Shown here: positions 1 to 9,869 of the stretch, in pieces
How positions within the stretch are numbered: the first letter of the stretch is position 1
Layout of the letters: every line of letters starts with the position of its first letter
Origin: an uncultured Clostridia bacterium
Lineage (GTDB): Bacteria; Bacillota; Clostridia; Oscillospirales; Acutalibacteraceae
DNA: 39,936 nt
NCBI GenBank assembly: GCA_946182865.1
Contig: CAMHAV010000007.1
Span: 1-39,936, forward strand
Direction: 5' to 3'
Translations under genes and position numbers: made by a program
Notes under the pieces: generated by a model
Database searches by the model: none
The model's input: only the letters and a program-made list of their open reading frames with translations
Told to the model about the DNA's origin: nothing

Positions 1-1685
1 ACAGAGACATGCAGGACATGGAGTTCACCGTCGAGCACGGCAAGCTCTACATGCTCCAGACCAGAAACGGCAAGAGAACCGCTCAGGCTGCTCTCAAGAT
101 CGCCTGCGACCTCGTTGACGAGGGTATGAGAACCGAGCAGGAAGCGGTCGCAATGATCGATCCCCGCAACCTCGATACCCTGCTCCATCCCCAGTTTGAC
201 GCAAAGGCACTCAAGGCTGCCACTCCTATGGGCAAGGGCCTCGGCGCTTCCCCCGGCGCTGCCTGCGGCAAGATCGTCTTCACCGCTGAGGACGCTGTTG
301 CCTGGAAAGAAAAGGGCGAGAAGGTTGTTCTCGTCAGACTCGAAACCTCTCCGGAAGACATCACCGGTATGAAGGCTTCTCAGGGTATCCTCACCGTTCG
401 CGGCGGTATGACCTCTCACGCGGCCGTTGTGGCCCGCGGCATGGGCACCTGCTGCGTATCCGGCTGCTCCGAGATCGCAATGGACGAAGAGAACAAGAAG
501 TTCACACTGGCTGGCAAGACCTTCAATGAGGGTGACTACATCTCCATCGACGGTTCCACCGGTAACATCTATGACGGCATCATCCCGACCGTTGACGCGC
601 AGATCGCCGGCGAGTTCGGCAGAGTTATGGCTTGGGCTGACAAGTATAGAACCCTGAAGGTCAGAACCAACGCTGATACACCCGCAGACGCGAAGAAAGC
701 CCGCGAGCTTGGCGCAGAAGGCATCGGCCTCTGCCGCACCGAGCATATGTTCTTCGGCGATGGCAGAATCGACGCATTCCGCGAGATGATCTGCTCCAGC
801 ACGCTCGAAGAGAGAGAAGCTGCTCTGGCGAAGATTCTTCCCATGCAGCAGAGCGACTTCGAAGAGCTGTACGAGGCTCTCGAAGGCAATCCTGTTACCA
901 TCCGTTTCCTGGATCCGCCTCTCCATGAGTTCGTTCCCACCGAGGAAGCCGACATCGAAGCCCTCGCAAAGACCCAAGGCAAGACCGTTGAGGATATCAA
1001 GAACATCATTGCTTCCCTCCATGAGTTCAACCCGATGATGGGTCACCGCGGCTGCCGTCTGGCTGTCACCTATCCCGAAATCGCAAAGATGCAGACCAAG
1101 GCCGTCATCCGCGCTGCGATCAACGTCCAGAAGAAGCATCCTGACTGGAATGTTGAGCCTGAAATCATGATTCCGCTGGTTGGCGAAGTCAAGGAGCTCA
1201 AGTTCGTCAAGAAGTTCGTTGTCGAGACTGCTGACGCTGAAATCGCTGCGGCCGGCGTGAACCTCAAGTACGAAGTCGGTACCATGATCGAGATTCCGAG
1301 AGCAGCTCTCACCGCTGATGACATCGCGAAGGAAGCTGACTTCTTCTGCTTCGGTACCAACGACCTTACCCAGATGACCTTTGGCTTCTCCCGTGACGAC
1401 GCAGGCAAGTTCCTCGGCGCTTACTACGATGCCAAGATCTTCGAGAACGATCCGTTTGCTAAGCTCGACCAGATCGGTGTGGGCAAGCTGATGGAAATGG
1501 CCATCAAACTCGGCAAGCCTGTCAACAACAAGCTCCATGTCGGTATCTGCGGCGAGCACGGCGGCGATCCTTCGTCCGTTGAGTTCTGCCACAAGATTGG
1601 CCTTGACTATGTTTCCTGCTCGCCGTTCCGCGTGCCGATCGCAAGACTGGCAGCCGCACAGGCAGCTATCGCTGACAAGAAGTAA
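1..1685 (+). CDS. ppdK: pyruvate, phosphate dikinase, C-terminal part (5' end outside window)
   Basis: Open from the left edge in frame (first full codon at 3). Contains the phosphohistidine segment GGMTSHAAVVARGMGTCCVSG, the GIGLCRTEHMFF motif and C-terminal CGEHGGDPSSVEFCHKIGLDYVSCSPFRVPIARLAAAQA, typical of PPDK. Confidence 0.96.
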   Translation, partial: RDMQDMEFTVEHGKLYMLQTRNGKRTAQAALKIACDLVDEGMRTEQEAVAMIDPRNLDTLLHPQFDAKALKAATPMGKGLGASPGAACGKIVFTAEDAVAWKEKGEKVVLVRLETSPEDITGMKASQGILTVRGGMTSHAAVVARGMGTCCVSGCSEIAMDEENKKFTLAGKTFNEGDYISIDGSTGNIYDGIIPTVDAQIAGEFGRVMAWADKYRTLKVRTNADTPADAKKARELGAEGIGLCRTEHMFFGDGRIDAFREMICSSTLEEREAALAKILPMQQSDFEELYEALEGNPVTIRFLDPPLHEFVPTEEADIEALAKTQGKTVEDIKNIIASLHEFNPMMGHRGCRLAVTYPEIAKMQTKAVIRAAINVQKKHPDWNVEPEIMIPLVGEVKELKFVKKFVVETADAEIAAAGVNLKYEVGTMIEIPRAALTADDIAKEADFFCFGTNDLTQMTFGFSRDDAGKFLGAYYDAKIFENDPFAKLDQIGVGKLMEMAIKLGKPVNNKLHVGICGEHGGDPSSVEFCHKIGLDYVSCSPFRVPIARLAAAQAAIADKK

Positions 1686-1797
1686 TTTCTCGTAAAATAC
1701 CTTGTCAATTCCCTTATCCATTTTAAAGATGTGTTTCCGATGAGGTTGATTTCCAAGAACGAAATTGACTGTGCGGAAGTGCTTCTTATCGTAATAA

Positions 1798-1842
1798 ACA
1801 GAGGCCTATCGGCGGAAGAAACGTCGATAGGCCTCTGTTGTT
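1798..1842 (+). terminator. Strong stem-loop after ppdK
   Basis: ACAGAGGCCTATCG (1798-1811) pairs perfectly with CGATAGGCCTCTGT (1825-1838); the T-tract is weak. Confidence 0.6.
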
Positions 1843-1851
1843 ATGATCGGA

Positions 1852-1880
1852 TTGACTTTGGCGGAGGGGTATGGTAAAAT
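1852..1880 (+). promoter_or_regulatory. Sigma-A-type promoter for the NUDIX gene
   Basis: TTGACT - 17 bp - TAAAAT, with TGG before the -10 (extended -10). Confidence 0.6.
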
Positions 1881-1987
1881 AAACAGGAAAAATGTTGGTT
1901 ATGTGAATAGATATGATTTTTATACTGATTTTCGGTTGAAAGAATGTCTGATTTTAGCCGAAAATGAGTATTAAAAAGGGAGTCGTT

Positions 1988-2485
1988 ATGAAACAGTTAT
2001 TTGCCATTGACTTGAAGGATTATGAAGAAGGAGATCGTGTTTCCCGCAGACCGTCTGCCAGAGGGATTATCATGAAAAAGGATAAAATAGCCCTTGTCTA
2101 TAGCCGGAAGGAACACTATTATAAATTTCCGGGCGGCGGAATAAAGGACAACGAGGAGAAAGAGCAGGCTTTGATCAGGGAAGTCAGAGAGGAAGTCGGC
2201 TTGCAGGTGATTCCCGGCAGTATTACGCCGTTTGGCAGCGTCTTGCGCCGCCAGAAAAGCAATTATGCGCCCGATACGATTTTTGAGCAGGAGAATTTTT
2301 ATTATTTCTGCGAAACCGAAGACCGGGTGACACAGCAGCAGCTCGATGACTATGAGCAGGAAGCGGAATTTGTCCTTCGGTTTGTGAGCCTGGACGAAGC
2401 GATTGAAACCAATCGAAAGTATCAAAGCGACGATGCATTTGATGTGATTATGATTGAAAGAGAACAAAAGTCTTGCAAATGGTGA
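1988..2485 (+). CDS. NUDIX hydrolase
   Basis: NUDIX box-like GGGIKDNEEKEQALIREVREEVGL. ATG at 1988 preceded by GGGAG. Confidence 0.9.
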   Translation: MKQLFAIDLKDYEEGDRVSRRPSARGIIMKKDKIALVYSRKEHYYKFPGGGIKDNEEKEQALIREVREEVGLQVIPGSITPFGSVLRRQKSNYAPDTIFEQENFYYFCETEDRVTQQQLDDYEQEAEFVLRFVSLDEAIETNRKYQSDDAFDVIMIEREQKSCKW

Positions 2486-2534
2486 AGGATTTCCTGTAAT
2501 AGACAAACAACAGGAAAGTACAATTGTGTTCGCG

Positions 2535-2563
2535 TTGACTTTTTGAGATGGGTATGGTACAAT
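2535..2563 (+). promoter_or_regulatory. Sigma-A-type promoter
   Basis: TTGACT - 17 bp - TACAAT with TGG before the -10. Confidence 0.65.
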
Positions 2564-2608
2564 CCATTTATAAGCAGCCATTTATCTTTTTTTGTGGGGT
2601 GTAGCATT

Positions 2609-3367
2609 ATGAAAAAACATCGTGTATTCCGGAAAAAGCAGTTGTCACTGCTGCTGTCGGTGGTCATACTTTGTCTGACGCTCGGATGCTGCGGTTTCAC
2701 AGCCGGAAACTACCCGGACAAGGTTGACGCGGCCGTGCGGAGCATGGAGGAACTGTACGGAATCCATCTGACGGTTGTGAAGAAAAATCCCTTGCCCGGA
2801 GGCGTCAACTGCGACGTAACCGCTAAATGCGACGAGCTGAACGGGAAAACCGTCCATGTGTTTCAATTTGACGACAACAACAATGTGCAATGCGACTATA
2901 TCTTTGTAAAGTACGAAGAGGAAGTGCTTGCCCGGATTCGGAACGTAGCAAACCGTGCTTTGCCGGAGGCCAAGCTGGTGGTGAATGATTCTTGCTACAA
3001 TCATTTCGCCAATCACTCGTATGACAGGAATACGACGCTGGCGGATTATCTCCTGCATAATAATTTTGAGATTCACCTGATTCTCAGCGAGATACACGAT
3101 GAAGAATGGATGACCGATACCTATTTTAAAGTGGCCAATGCTTGCCTCGATGACGGCATCAATTGCCAACTGCTTGCCATTTACTGCATGAAAACACCGG
3201 AAGCGGCGGCGGCTGTCAAAACCTATTCTTCCATTCCCGAAGAAATGGAATTCAGATTCATTGCGGAAGACAAGGACATTGCTCTTCGGGCGGAAAATCC
3301 GATATACTACGATTTGCAGCAGTTTATGGAGAATAAGGAGGAAGGCACACGCCTGCTTGTCCGTTGA
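2609..3367 (+). CDS. Hypothetical secreted/lipoprotein-like protein
   Basis: MKKHRVFRKKQLSLLLSVVILCLTLGCCGF: signal-peptide-like N-terminus with Cys. No family recognised. Confidence 0.7.
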   Translation: MKKHRVFRKKQLSLLLSVVILCLTLGCCGFTAGNYPDKVDAAVRSMEELYGIHLTVVKKNPLPGGVNCDVTAKCDELNGKTVHVFQFDDNNNVQCDYIFVKYEEEVLARIRNVANRALPEAKLVVNDSCYNHFANHSYDRNTTLADYLLHNNFEIHLILSEIHDEEWMTDTYFKVANACLDDGINCQLLAIYCMKTPEAAAAVKTYSSIPEEMEFRFIAEDKDIALRAENPIYYDLQQFMENKEEGTRLLVR

Positions 3368-3457
3368 ACCGGGGACAATAACCGCCCACGGGAATCGAAG
3401 ACGACCGACGCAGCAATTTCAGAAAAATAAATGCAACGAAAGAGAGGAAAAAATACT

Positions 3458-4087
3458 ATGGCAACCGTTATGATTATGGATCACCCGCTGATTAAGCACA
3501 AGATTTCGCTTCTGCGCGACGAACGCACGGGGACAAGGGATTTCCGCATTCTTGTGGAGGAAATCGCCATGCTGATGGGATATGAAGCCCTTCGCGATCT
3601 GCCCACCGAACCCGTGACGGTCAAAAGTCCGATCACTGTGTCACAGCAGCCGATGCTTACCGGAAAGAAGCTCGCTGTGGTGCCGATTCTGCGCGCGGGT
3701 CTTGGCATGGTCAACGGGATTTTGTCACTTGTTCCTTCCGCCAAAGTGGGACATATCGGACTGGCCCGTGATGAAGTGACCCATGAACCGCATGCCTATT
3801 ACTGCAAGCTGCCCGAAAACATCGACGAACGGCTGGCAGTCCTGCCCGATCCGATGCTTGCGACAGGCGGTTCCGCGATACAGGCAGTGGATTTCATCAA
3901 GGCCAAGGGCTGCAAAAATATCAAGTTCATGTGCGTGATCGCGGCGCCCGAAGGATTGAAGGCGCTGCAAACCGCTCACCCCGATATTGACATCTATGTG
4001 GGATGCCTCGACGATCACCTCAACGAGGACGCCTATATCGTGCCGGGTCTGGGAGATGCCGGCGACAGAATCTTTGGCACGAAATAA
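3458..4087 (+). CDS. upp: Uracil phosphoribosyltransferase
   Basis: [24 protein letters not shown]..., [13 protein letters not shown] and [25 protein letters not shown]-binding motif; SD AGAGAGG upstream. Confidence 0.97.
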   Translation: MATVMIMDHPLIKHKISLLRDERTGTRDFRILVEEIAMLMGYEALRDLPTEPVTVKSPITVSQQPMLTGKKLAVVPILRAGLGMVNGILSLVPSAKVGHIGLARDEVTHEPHAYYCKLPENIDERLAVLPDPMLATGGSAIQAVDFIKAKGCKNIKFMCVIAAPEGLKALQTAHPDIDIYVGCLDDHLNEDAYIVPGLGDAGDRIFGTK

Positions 4088-4097
4088 GAGCGGGGAT

Positions 4098-4580
4098 ATG
4101 GATTTGTCAGATCACACGCGGATATTAAAAACAGGAAAATGGAAAAGGATGCTTGCTTTTGGCGGTAAGGCATTCTGTACCGTCACGACAGAGAACTATG
4201 TCGTTCAGATCACGGGCGGCAGTATTCTCATAACGCTGAAAGATACCAATCATGTGGTGCTGCATCGCAAGGGATACCACTATCTCTACACGGGAGACGT
4301 CAGTCCCGATGAGACAAAGTTGTGTGTGCTGGAAAACGGCAAGCATTTTTATATTATTACATTGAGCGATTTCCTGCCGGTTCAAAGAATAACGCTCCCT
4401 CGCTCGTATGAGGCGATAGATGTGTACCCGACGTATTCGGCGGACGGAACAGCTCTGTATGTCCCTGTCCAGAAATATGCCGACGGGGATTACCGATATC
4501 AACTGTGCGAATATGAAACCGAGTCGTATTCGTTGGTGAAAATGGAGCCGATGCGGAAAAGTGACGTCGATCATTGGTAA
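4098..4580 (+). CDS. Hypothetical protein, short beta-propeller-like repeats
   Basis: ORF opens 10 bp after the upp stop. Residues such as SPDETKLCVLENGKHFYIITL and YSADGTALYVPVQ resemble WD40/YVTN-type blades (inference). Confidence 0.6.
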   Translation: MDLSDHTRILKTGKWKRMLAFGGKAFCTVTTENYVVQITGGSILITLKDTNHVVLHRKGYHYLYTGDVSPDETKLCVLENGKHFYIITLSDFLPVQRITLPRSYEAIDVYPTYSADGTALYVPVQKYADGDYRYQLCEYETESYSLVKMEPMRKSDVDHW

Positions 4581-4598
4581 CGGAAGGAGAGAAAAACC

Positions 4599-5051
4599 AT
4601 GTCCTTATTGCATTGGTTCCGGAAAAGAAAGCAAAAAAACGAAATGCCCCCGTCCTGTCCTTCCGGGTTCCAATACCAAGGGATTGACATTGAAATCACC
4701 TTTCACAGGGAAGAGAGTCTGCAACATATCGCGCAGGATTTTGAAGCTCTGCAAAACGAGGGAATCGAAACCGTCATCCGGGAACAATTTATCCCTTGGT
4801 TCAAGGGGGAGGAATTTCAGGACAGAGAGGATGAAAAAATCTTTCACGGATTGAGGATTTATGCCATCGACTATTCCTACGGACAAATAGCCGCCTCCTA
4901 TTCGCCCACCGGCGAAGATGCATTTTTCGGACAGTTTGAATTTGATTTTGAGAGTTCCGATGCATACACCGCCGATATGCTGGAAGGCACCGCGATGCAG
5001 GTATATGTGTACGAGGGAAAGGTGGTAAAAGTCATCGGCTATGAAATATGA
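4599..5051 (+). CDS. Hypothetical protein
   Basis: 150-aa ORF with SD (ggaaggaga) upstream of ATG; followed by a terminator. No family recognised. Confidence 0.65.
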   Translation: MSLLHWFRKRKQKNEMPPSCPSGFQYQGIDIEITFHREESLQHIAQDFEALQNEGIETVIREQFIPWFKGEEFQDREDEKIFHGLRIYAIDYSYGQIAASYSPTGEDAFFGQFEFDFESSDAYTADMLEGTAMQVYVYEGKVVKVIGYEI

Positions 5052-5070
5052 AATGACAGAACAAACCTAA

Positions 5071-5122
5071 AACACGCCGACCAAAGCGATAAACAATCGT
5101 GGCAATGGTCGGCGTGTTTTTT
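5071..5122 (+). terminator. Intrinsic terminator
   Basis: AACACGCCGACCA ... TGGTCGGCGTGTTTTTT, long stem plus T-tract. Confidence 0.88.
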
Positions 5123-5145
5123 GGGAGAAAACGCAATGCAATAAA

Positions 5146-5478
5146 TCATAAAGCAAGTTCGAGCGTATCGGCCAAACGGAATGCGGCGGAAACGTCCCCT
5201 TTGATGAGGAGCCGCCCTGTGGAATAGGCGGCAGTGGGGGACATCCGGCGTTCGATGATAGAGCAGAGGCTGCCGGAGCTTACCTCAAAGGCGCACAGGC
5301 TGTTTTTGTAGTCGAAGGGCTGCATATCCAGCGCGCCGTCGTTTACTTCAATGTAAAATTTGCCCTCGCCCTCGCCGGTGATATCAAATTCATAGGAATA
5401 GGTTCCCGCGCCGAAGCCGCTGAAATCCTTGTCCTTGAAATAGTTTTTTATGGTGGTGTAAATTTCTTCAAACGTCAT
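5146..5478 (-). CDS. SCP2 sterol-binding domain protein (small)
   Basis: MTFEEIYTTIKNYFKDKDFSGF...GEGEGKFYIEVNDGALDMQPFDYKNSLCAFEVSSGSLCSIIERRMSPTAAYSTGRLLIKGDVSAAFRL fits the SCP2 pattern (KGD near the C-terminus). Start taken at the internal ATG with SD. Confidence 0.75.
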   Translation of the reverse strand: MTFEEIYTTIKNYFKDKDFSGFGAGTYSYEFDITGEGEGKFYIEVNDGALDMQPFDYKNSLCAFEVSSGSLCSIIERRMSPTAAYSTGRLLIKGDVSAAFRLADTLELAL

Positions 5479-5628
5479 AGGTACGGTTCCTTTCTGCGAA
5501 TGAATTAAAGGAGAAGCCTTTTTTAATATTTTTCTATTATACACACCGGCTCTCAAAATGTAAATATTTGATCTGACAAACTTATTGCATAAAAACAATT
5601 TTTTTTAGACAGAAGCGTGGCGGGACGG

Positions 5629-5657
5629 TTGCATTGAAAGGGAGATTGTGCTATGAT
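5629..5657 (+). promoter_or_regulatory. Sigma-A-type promoter
   Basis: TTGCAT - 17 bp - TATGAT, 29 bp upstream of the GTG start. Confidence 0.55.
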
Positions 5658-5686
5658 TATATCACGGTAAGAAAAAAAGCGGGGAA

Positions 5687-7264
5687 GTGCGTGTTTTGAA
5701 AAACTGGCAGGATGTAGCGAGAAAATTAATGCCCGACGCGGATACGGATTACATTGTGGGAATGCACAACTTTCCGTGGAAAAGGTTTGTGTTTCGGGTT
5801 TTTCTGTTCGCTTTGATTGTCCGATTGCTGATAGCGGGTTCCTATATCCATTCCTTTGACACGGAATGGAATATTATGTGGGGCGTGCAACTGGCGCAGT
5901 TGAGCAGGGAGCAACTGTTCGGATTTTATAAAGCCTATTCCTATGTTTCCAGCCTGGATTATCCGCCGCTCTATCTTTATCCGCTGCATATCGTCGGCAG
6001 CCTGATTCTGAAAACGGACATCGGAGGATATCCGCCGATGAGAATGCTGGTGCTGAAGTTTTTTCCCTGTTTGCTGGACAGCCTGAATTGCGTGGTGCTG
6101 TATCGGCTGGGAAGCAAGCGTTCGCAGTTGATCGGATTTTCGGGCGCTGCCCTGTGGGCGATCAATCCCGCAACGATCATCAACTGCGCATTCTGGGGGC
6201 AGACCGACTGTGTGCTGATGTTGGCCGCTGCGCTGCTGTTTCTTTCGCTGACGGAGAGGCGCATTGTCGCGTCAGGCGTGCTGTTTGCGCTGATGTGTTC
6301 CACCAAACTACAGGGACTGTATCTCACGCCGATTGTGGGAATGGAAATATTGGATATTTGCTTTGATGGTATTAATGTGAAAAAATTCAAACGAAGCAGC
6401 CTTAATAGGACGAATATCATGAAATTCGTGCGGTTTGTTTTGTCGGTGCTGCTTACTTTCACGGTGATCTATCTGCCATTTATGGTCGGCTCTCTGTTTT
6501 CTTTGGGGAACGAGGCGCAAAGCGGATGGGAAAAATTCTTCCGGCCCTTGACGGTCTACCGGGAGGGACTCAAAAAATATCCCTATGTCACGCTCAATGC
6601 CGATAATCTGTATATGCTACTGAACCTGAACGGAAAGAAAGACAATTTGTCTTTCTTTCACGGGCTTAGCTATGAACTGATGGGAAAATTGTTTTTAGTG
6701 GTGCTGATGCTGTCGGTAGTGGTCATTTATCTGCTTGGCCGGCGCTGCTCCCATTGGCTTACTGCCTATTTCTTCATCAACGGTATTTTTATGCTGACCT
6801 GTCGCCAGCACGAACGCTATCAGATTATGGTTCTGATCCTTTTAGCAGGCGCGTTTATGGAACTGGCGGATCGCCGTATGCTGACGCTGCTGTCGCTCCA
6901 TATTCTTGTCATTTCCGTCAATCAATTCCGCATTCTTGCGAGTGTCAAAGAGAACAGCGACTGGTGGGGATATTACCATACGCCTATGCGTTCCATGAAA
7001 CAAATGCTGGAAAGCGATATGGCCGCCGTCCAGGAAAACGGTGTGGCGTGGCTGAAATATAATGCCACGATAGGGCGGGTCAATGCCGCCGTTAATGTCT
7101 GCCTGTTGTTGGCAGCAACGGTGTTTGTGCTGCGCTATGTCTGGGACAGACGGCCTTTGCAGCCGTTTCTGCGGCGTATGAAAGAGCTGCTGGTTGATTA
7201 CAGAAGGCGGAGAGAAACAGCGGATGAATGGAGAGGAGAGACGGAACTTGGAAACGAAGAATAA
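5687..7264 (+). CDS. Multi-TM GT-C-type glycosyltransferase-like membrane protein
   Basis: Multiple hydrophobic segments, WNIMWGVQLAQLSREQLFGFYKAYSYVSSLDYPPLYLYPLHIVG, INPATIINCAFWGQTDCVLML and CRQHERYQIMVLILLAGAF, typical of GT-C mannosyltransferase-like proteins. Confidence 0.8.
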   Translation: MRVLKNWQDVARKLMPDADTDYIVGMHNFPWKRFVFRVFLFALIVRLLIAGSYIHSFDTEWNIMWGVQLAQLSREQLFGFYKAYSYVSSLDYPPLYLYPLHIVGSLILKTDIGGYPPMRMLVLKFFPCLLDSLNCVVLYRLGSKRSQLIGFSGAALWAINPATIINCAFWGQTDCVLMLAAALLFLSLTERRIVASGVLFALMCSTKLQGLYLTPIVGMEILDICFDGINVKKFKRSSLNRTNIMKFVRFVLSVLLTFTVIYLPFMVGSLFSLGNEAQSGWEKFFRPLTVYREGLKKYPYVTLNADNLYMLLNLNGKKDNLSFFHGLSYELMGKLFLVVLMLSVVVIYLLGRRCSHWLTAYFFINGIFMLTCRQHERYQIMVLILLAGAFMELADRRMLTLLSLHILVISVNQFRILASVKENSDWWGYYHTPMRSMKQMLESDMAAVQENGVAWLKYNATIGRVNAAVNVCLLLAATVFVLRYVWDRRPLQPFLRRMKELLVDYRRRRETADEWRGETELGNEE

Positions 7265-9869
7265 AACGCCGCGTTTTTTCGGGCGGCTTTCCGGTTCGCC
7301 CTTTGTGTGTGGCGGCGGCCGATATGGGTATGTGCTGGCGGTAGGATTTCTGACGGCTTTGGCGGTCATGCTGCCGTTTCTTGTCTATGATAAGGGATAT
7401 TTCCTGATGTATGGCGATTTCAATGTGCAGCAATATCCCTTTTATATGCACGTTCACGACGCGATTCACAAAGGAGAGATCGGCTGGGATTTCAAGACCG
7501 ACCTCGGCGTGAATCTGATCGGCTCCTACAGCTTTTACAATCTCGGCTCGCCCTTTTTCTGGCTGACGCTGCTGCTGCCGTCGGCGGCGGTGCCTTATAC
7601 CATCGGGCCGCTGCTGGCATTGAAAATCGGCTGCTGCGCGGTGTCGGGCTATGCCTATATCCGCCGCTTTACCCGTTATGACAATTACGCGGTGCTGGGC
7701 GGTCTGATGTACGCGTTTTCGGGTTTTTCCATTTTTAATATGTTCTTCAACCATTTTCACGAGCCGATGGTGTTTTTCCCGCTCATGCTGGTGGCGCTGG
7801 AAGAACTGATGATTAATGACCGCAAGGGCTGGTTTGCCGTGACGGTCGCGATCAATGCGCTGGTGAATTATTACTTCTTTGTCGCGGAGGTTGTTTTTGT
7901 CATTATCTACTTCTTTGTGCGGCTTCTGATGTGTCCCGAATGGCAGCTCACGCCCCGCAAGTTCGGCACGGCCGCCTTTGAAGCGGTGCTGGGCTTTGGC
8001 ATGGCTGGCTTTATGGTGCTGCCGTCCGTGTGGGAGGTGGCGCAGAATCCCCGTGCCGAGGAGAAGCTCTATGGCTGGAACGCGCTGGTTTACGCCAATT
8101 CACAGCGGTATCTGAATATTTTAGAGGCGTTTTTCTTCCCGCCCGATTTGCCCGCGCGCCCCAATTTTACCCCCGACTCCAACACCAAATGGGGATCATT
8201 GGCGGCTTATCTGCCGCTGTTCGGCATGACGGGCGTGATCGCGTGGCTGCAAAGCCGCAAGGGGCATTGGCTGCGCCGTATGATTATCATCTGTTTCTTT
8301 ATGGCGTACATTCCCCTGCTCAATTCGCTCTTTCAGTTGGGCAGCGCCACCTATTACGCGCGTTGGTTGTTTATGTTTACACTGATGAACGCGCTGGCCA
8401 CCGTCATGGCGCTGGGAAATCAGGATGTCGATTGGGACAGGGCGCTCCGATGGTCTACCGGTATTACACTGGCCATTGCGCTGTCGATTGGGTGTGTGAT
8501 GAAAACCAAAGCTGATGCGGAAACCGGAACGGCGGCGGAATTCGGTCTGATGGATTACCCCGACCGTTTCTGGATCTATGTGGCGCTGGCGATGATGGCG
8601 CTGATGATGACCGGACTGGTTGTCAATCTGCTGCGCCGCGGCAAACGCCGCGCGGTGTATTCGGTGGCTATGTCGGGTATTCTTTTGCTTTACACATCCA
8701 CGACGTTTATTTTTATCGGACAGGGCAAAACGCTTTCCTATGACAGCCGCGAATATGTCATTCCTTATGCGCTGAGCCGCGCCAAAGATATCGAACTCGA
8801 TGACCTCCACAACGCCAAATACAGGGTGGATTTTTACAGCGACATGGATAATATGGGGATGTTCTGGGACAGCTCCTGCATTCAGGCCTTTCATTCCATC
8901 GTGCCGCCGTCGGTGATTGATTTTTATCAGTCTGTCGGCGTGCAGCGCGGCGTGGGGAGCCGACCCGGCACGGATCGGTACGCGATCCGCTCACTGCTCA
9001 GTGTGAAGTATCTCTTTGAAAATGCGGAGGATGCGGATTTCGGCAAGGTGACTGTGATTGACGGTCAACAGAAAGAAACCAAAATGCCGGGATGGTCATA
9101 TCTCAAAACCGAAAGCGGTTATGATATCTGGCAGAACGATTGCTATATTCCCTACGGTTTTACCTATGATTATTATATCTCGGAAAAAGAATATGAGTCG
9201 TCGTTTACGGAATCAGAGCGTGCCAATCTGATGCTGCGCGCGCTGGTGATGAGCGATGAACAGATTGCGCGGTATGACGGTGTTCTGGAGCCGCTGCCCA
9301 GCGAAAAGACCCAATTTGATGAAAAGGGATACAGAATGGACTGCGCCGACCGTGCCGATATTTGCTGCTATGATTTTTCCACCGACCGCAAGGGCTTTTC
9401 CGCGTGCATTGATATGGACAGGGAAAATCTGGTGTTTTTCAGCATTCCTTATCAGGAGGGATGGCGTGCTTATGTCAACGGCGAAGAAGCGCTGGTAGAG
9501 AAAGTCAATGTCGGCTTTATGGCGGTCAAATGCGGTGCGGGGCATTCCGACATCCGCTTTGAATTTGAAACGCCTATGCTGAAACTGGGAACGGCGGCGA
9601 CCGTTTCCACTTGTCTGGCTTTTGCGGTGTATGCGCTGTTTTATGCCTATGACACGGAACGGGGAAAAAATCGCCGTTTCCGCCGCTTTGTGGTGGGATT
9701 GCGCCGACGCTGCCATATCAACCCGCCGCAGGCAGTGACCATTGTGCATACGCACGAGGATTCTTTTGCGGAGGATGTGTCCGATGCATCGGAGAAATCC
9801 CCTGTAGAAATGACTTCTTCCTTTGAGCCGGATACCGATTTGACGGAGGATGGGCATGACGAGTCATGA
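7224..9869 (+). CDS. YfhO family membrane protein
   Basis: ~880 aa, many TMs: DFNVQQYPFYMHVHDAIHKGEIGWDFKTDLGVNLIGSYSFYNLGSPFFWLTLL and late VFFSIPYQEGWRAYVNGEEALVEKVNVGFMAVKCGAGHSDIRFEFETP, hallmarks of YfhO. Confidence 0.92.
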   Translation: MNGEERRNLETKNKTPRFFGRLSGSPFVCGGGRYGYVLAVGFLTALAVMLPFLVYDKGYFLMYGDFNVQQYPFYMHVHDAIHKGEIGWDFKTDLGVNLIGSYSFYNLGSPFFWLTLLLPSAAVPYTIGPLLALKIGCCAVSGYAYIRRFTRYDNYAVLGGLMYAFSGFSIFNMFFNHFHEPMVFFPLMLVALEELMINDRKGWFAVTVAINALVNYYFFVAEVVFVIIYFFVRLLMCPEWQLTPRKFGTAAFEAVLGFGMAGFMVLPSVWEVAQNPRAEEKLYGWNALVYANSQRYLNILEAFFFPPDLPARPNFTPDSNTKWGSLAAYLPLFGMTGVIAWLQSRKGHWLRRMIIICFFMAYIPLLNSLFQLGSATYYARWLFMFTLMNALATVMALGNQDVDWDRALRWSTGITLAIALSIGCVMKTKADAETGTAAEFGLMDYPDRFWIYVALAMMALMMTGLVVNLLRRGKRRAVYSVAMSGILLLYTSTTFIFIGQGKTLSYDSREYVIPYALSRAKDIELDDLHNAKYRVDFYSDMDNMGMFWDSSCIQAFHSIVPPSVIDFYQSVGVQRGVGSRPGTDRYAIRSLLSVKYLFENAEDADFGKVTVIDGQQKETKMPGWSYLKTESGYDIWQNDCYIPYGFTYDYYISEKEYESSFTESERANLMLRALVMSDEQIARYDGVLEPLPSEKTQFDEKGYRMDCADRADICCYDFSTDRKGFSACIDMDRENLVFFSIPYQEGWRAYVNGEEALVEKVNVGFMAVKCGAGHSDIRFEFETPMLKLGTAATVSTCLAFAVYALFYAYDTERGKNRRFRRFVVGLRRRCHINPPQAVTIVHTHEDSFAEDVSDASEKSPVEMTSSFEPDTDLTEDGHDES

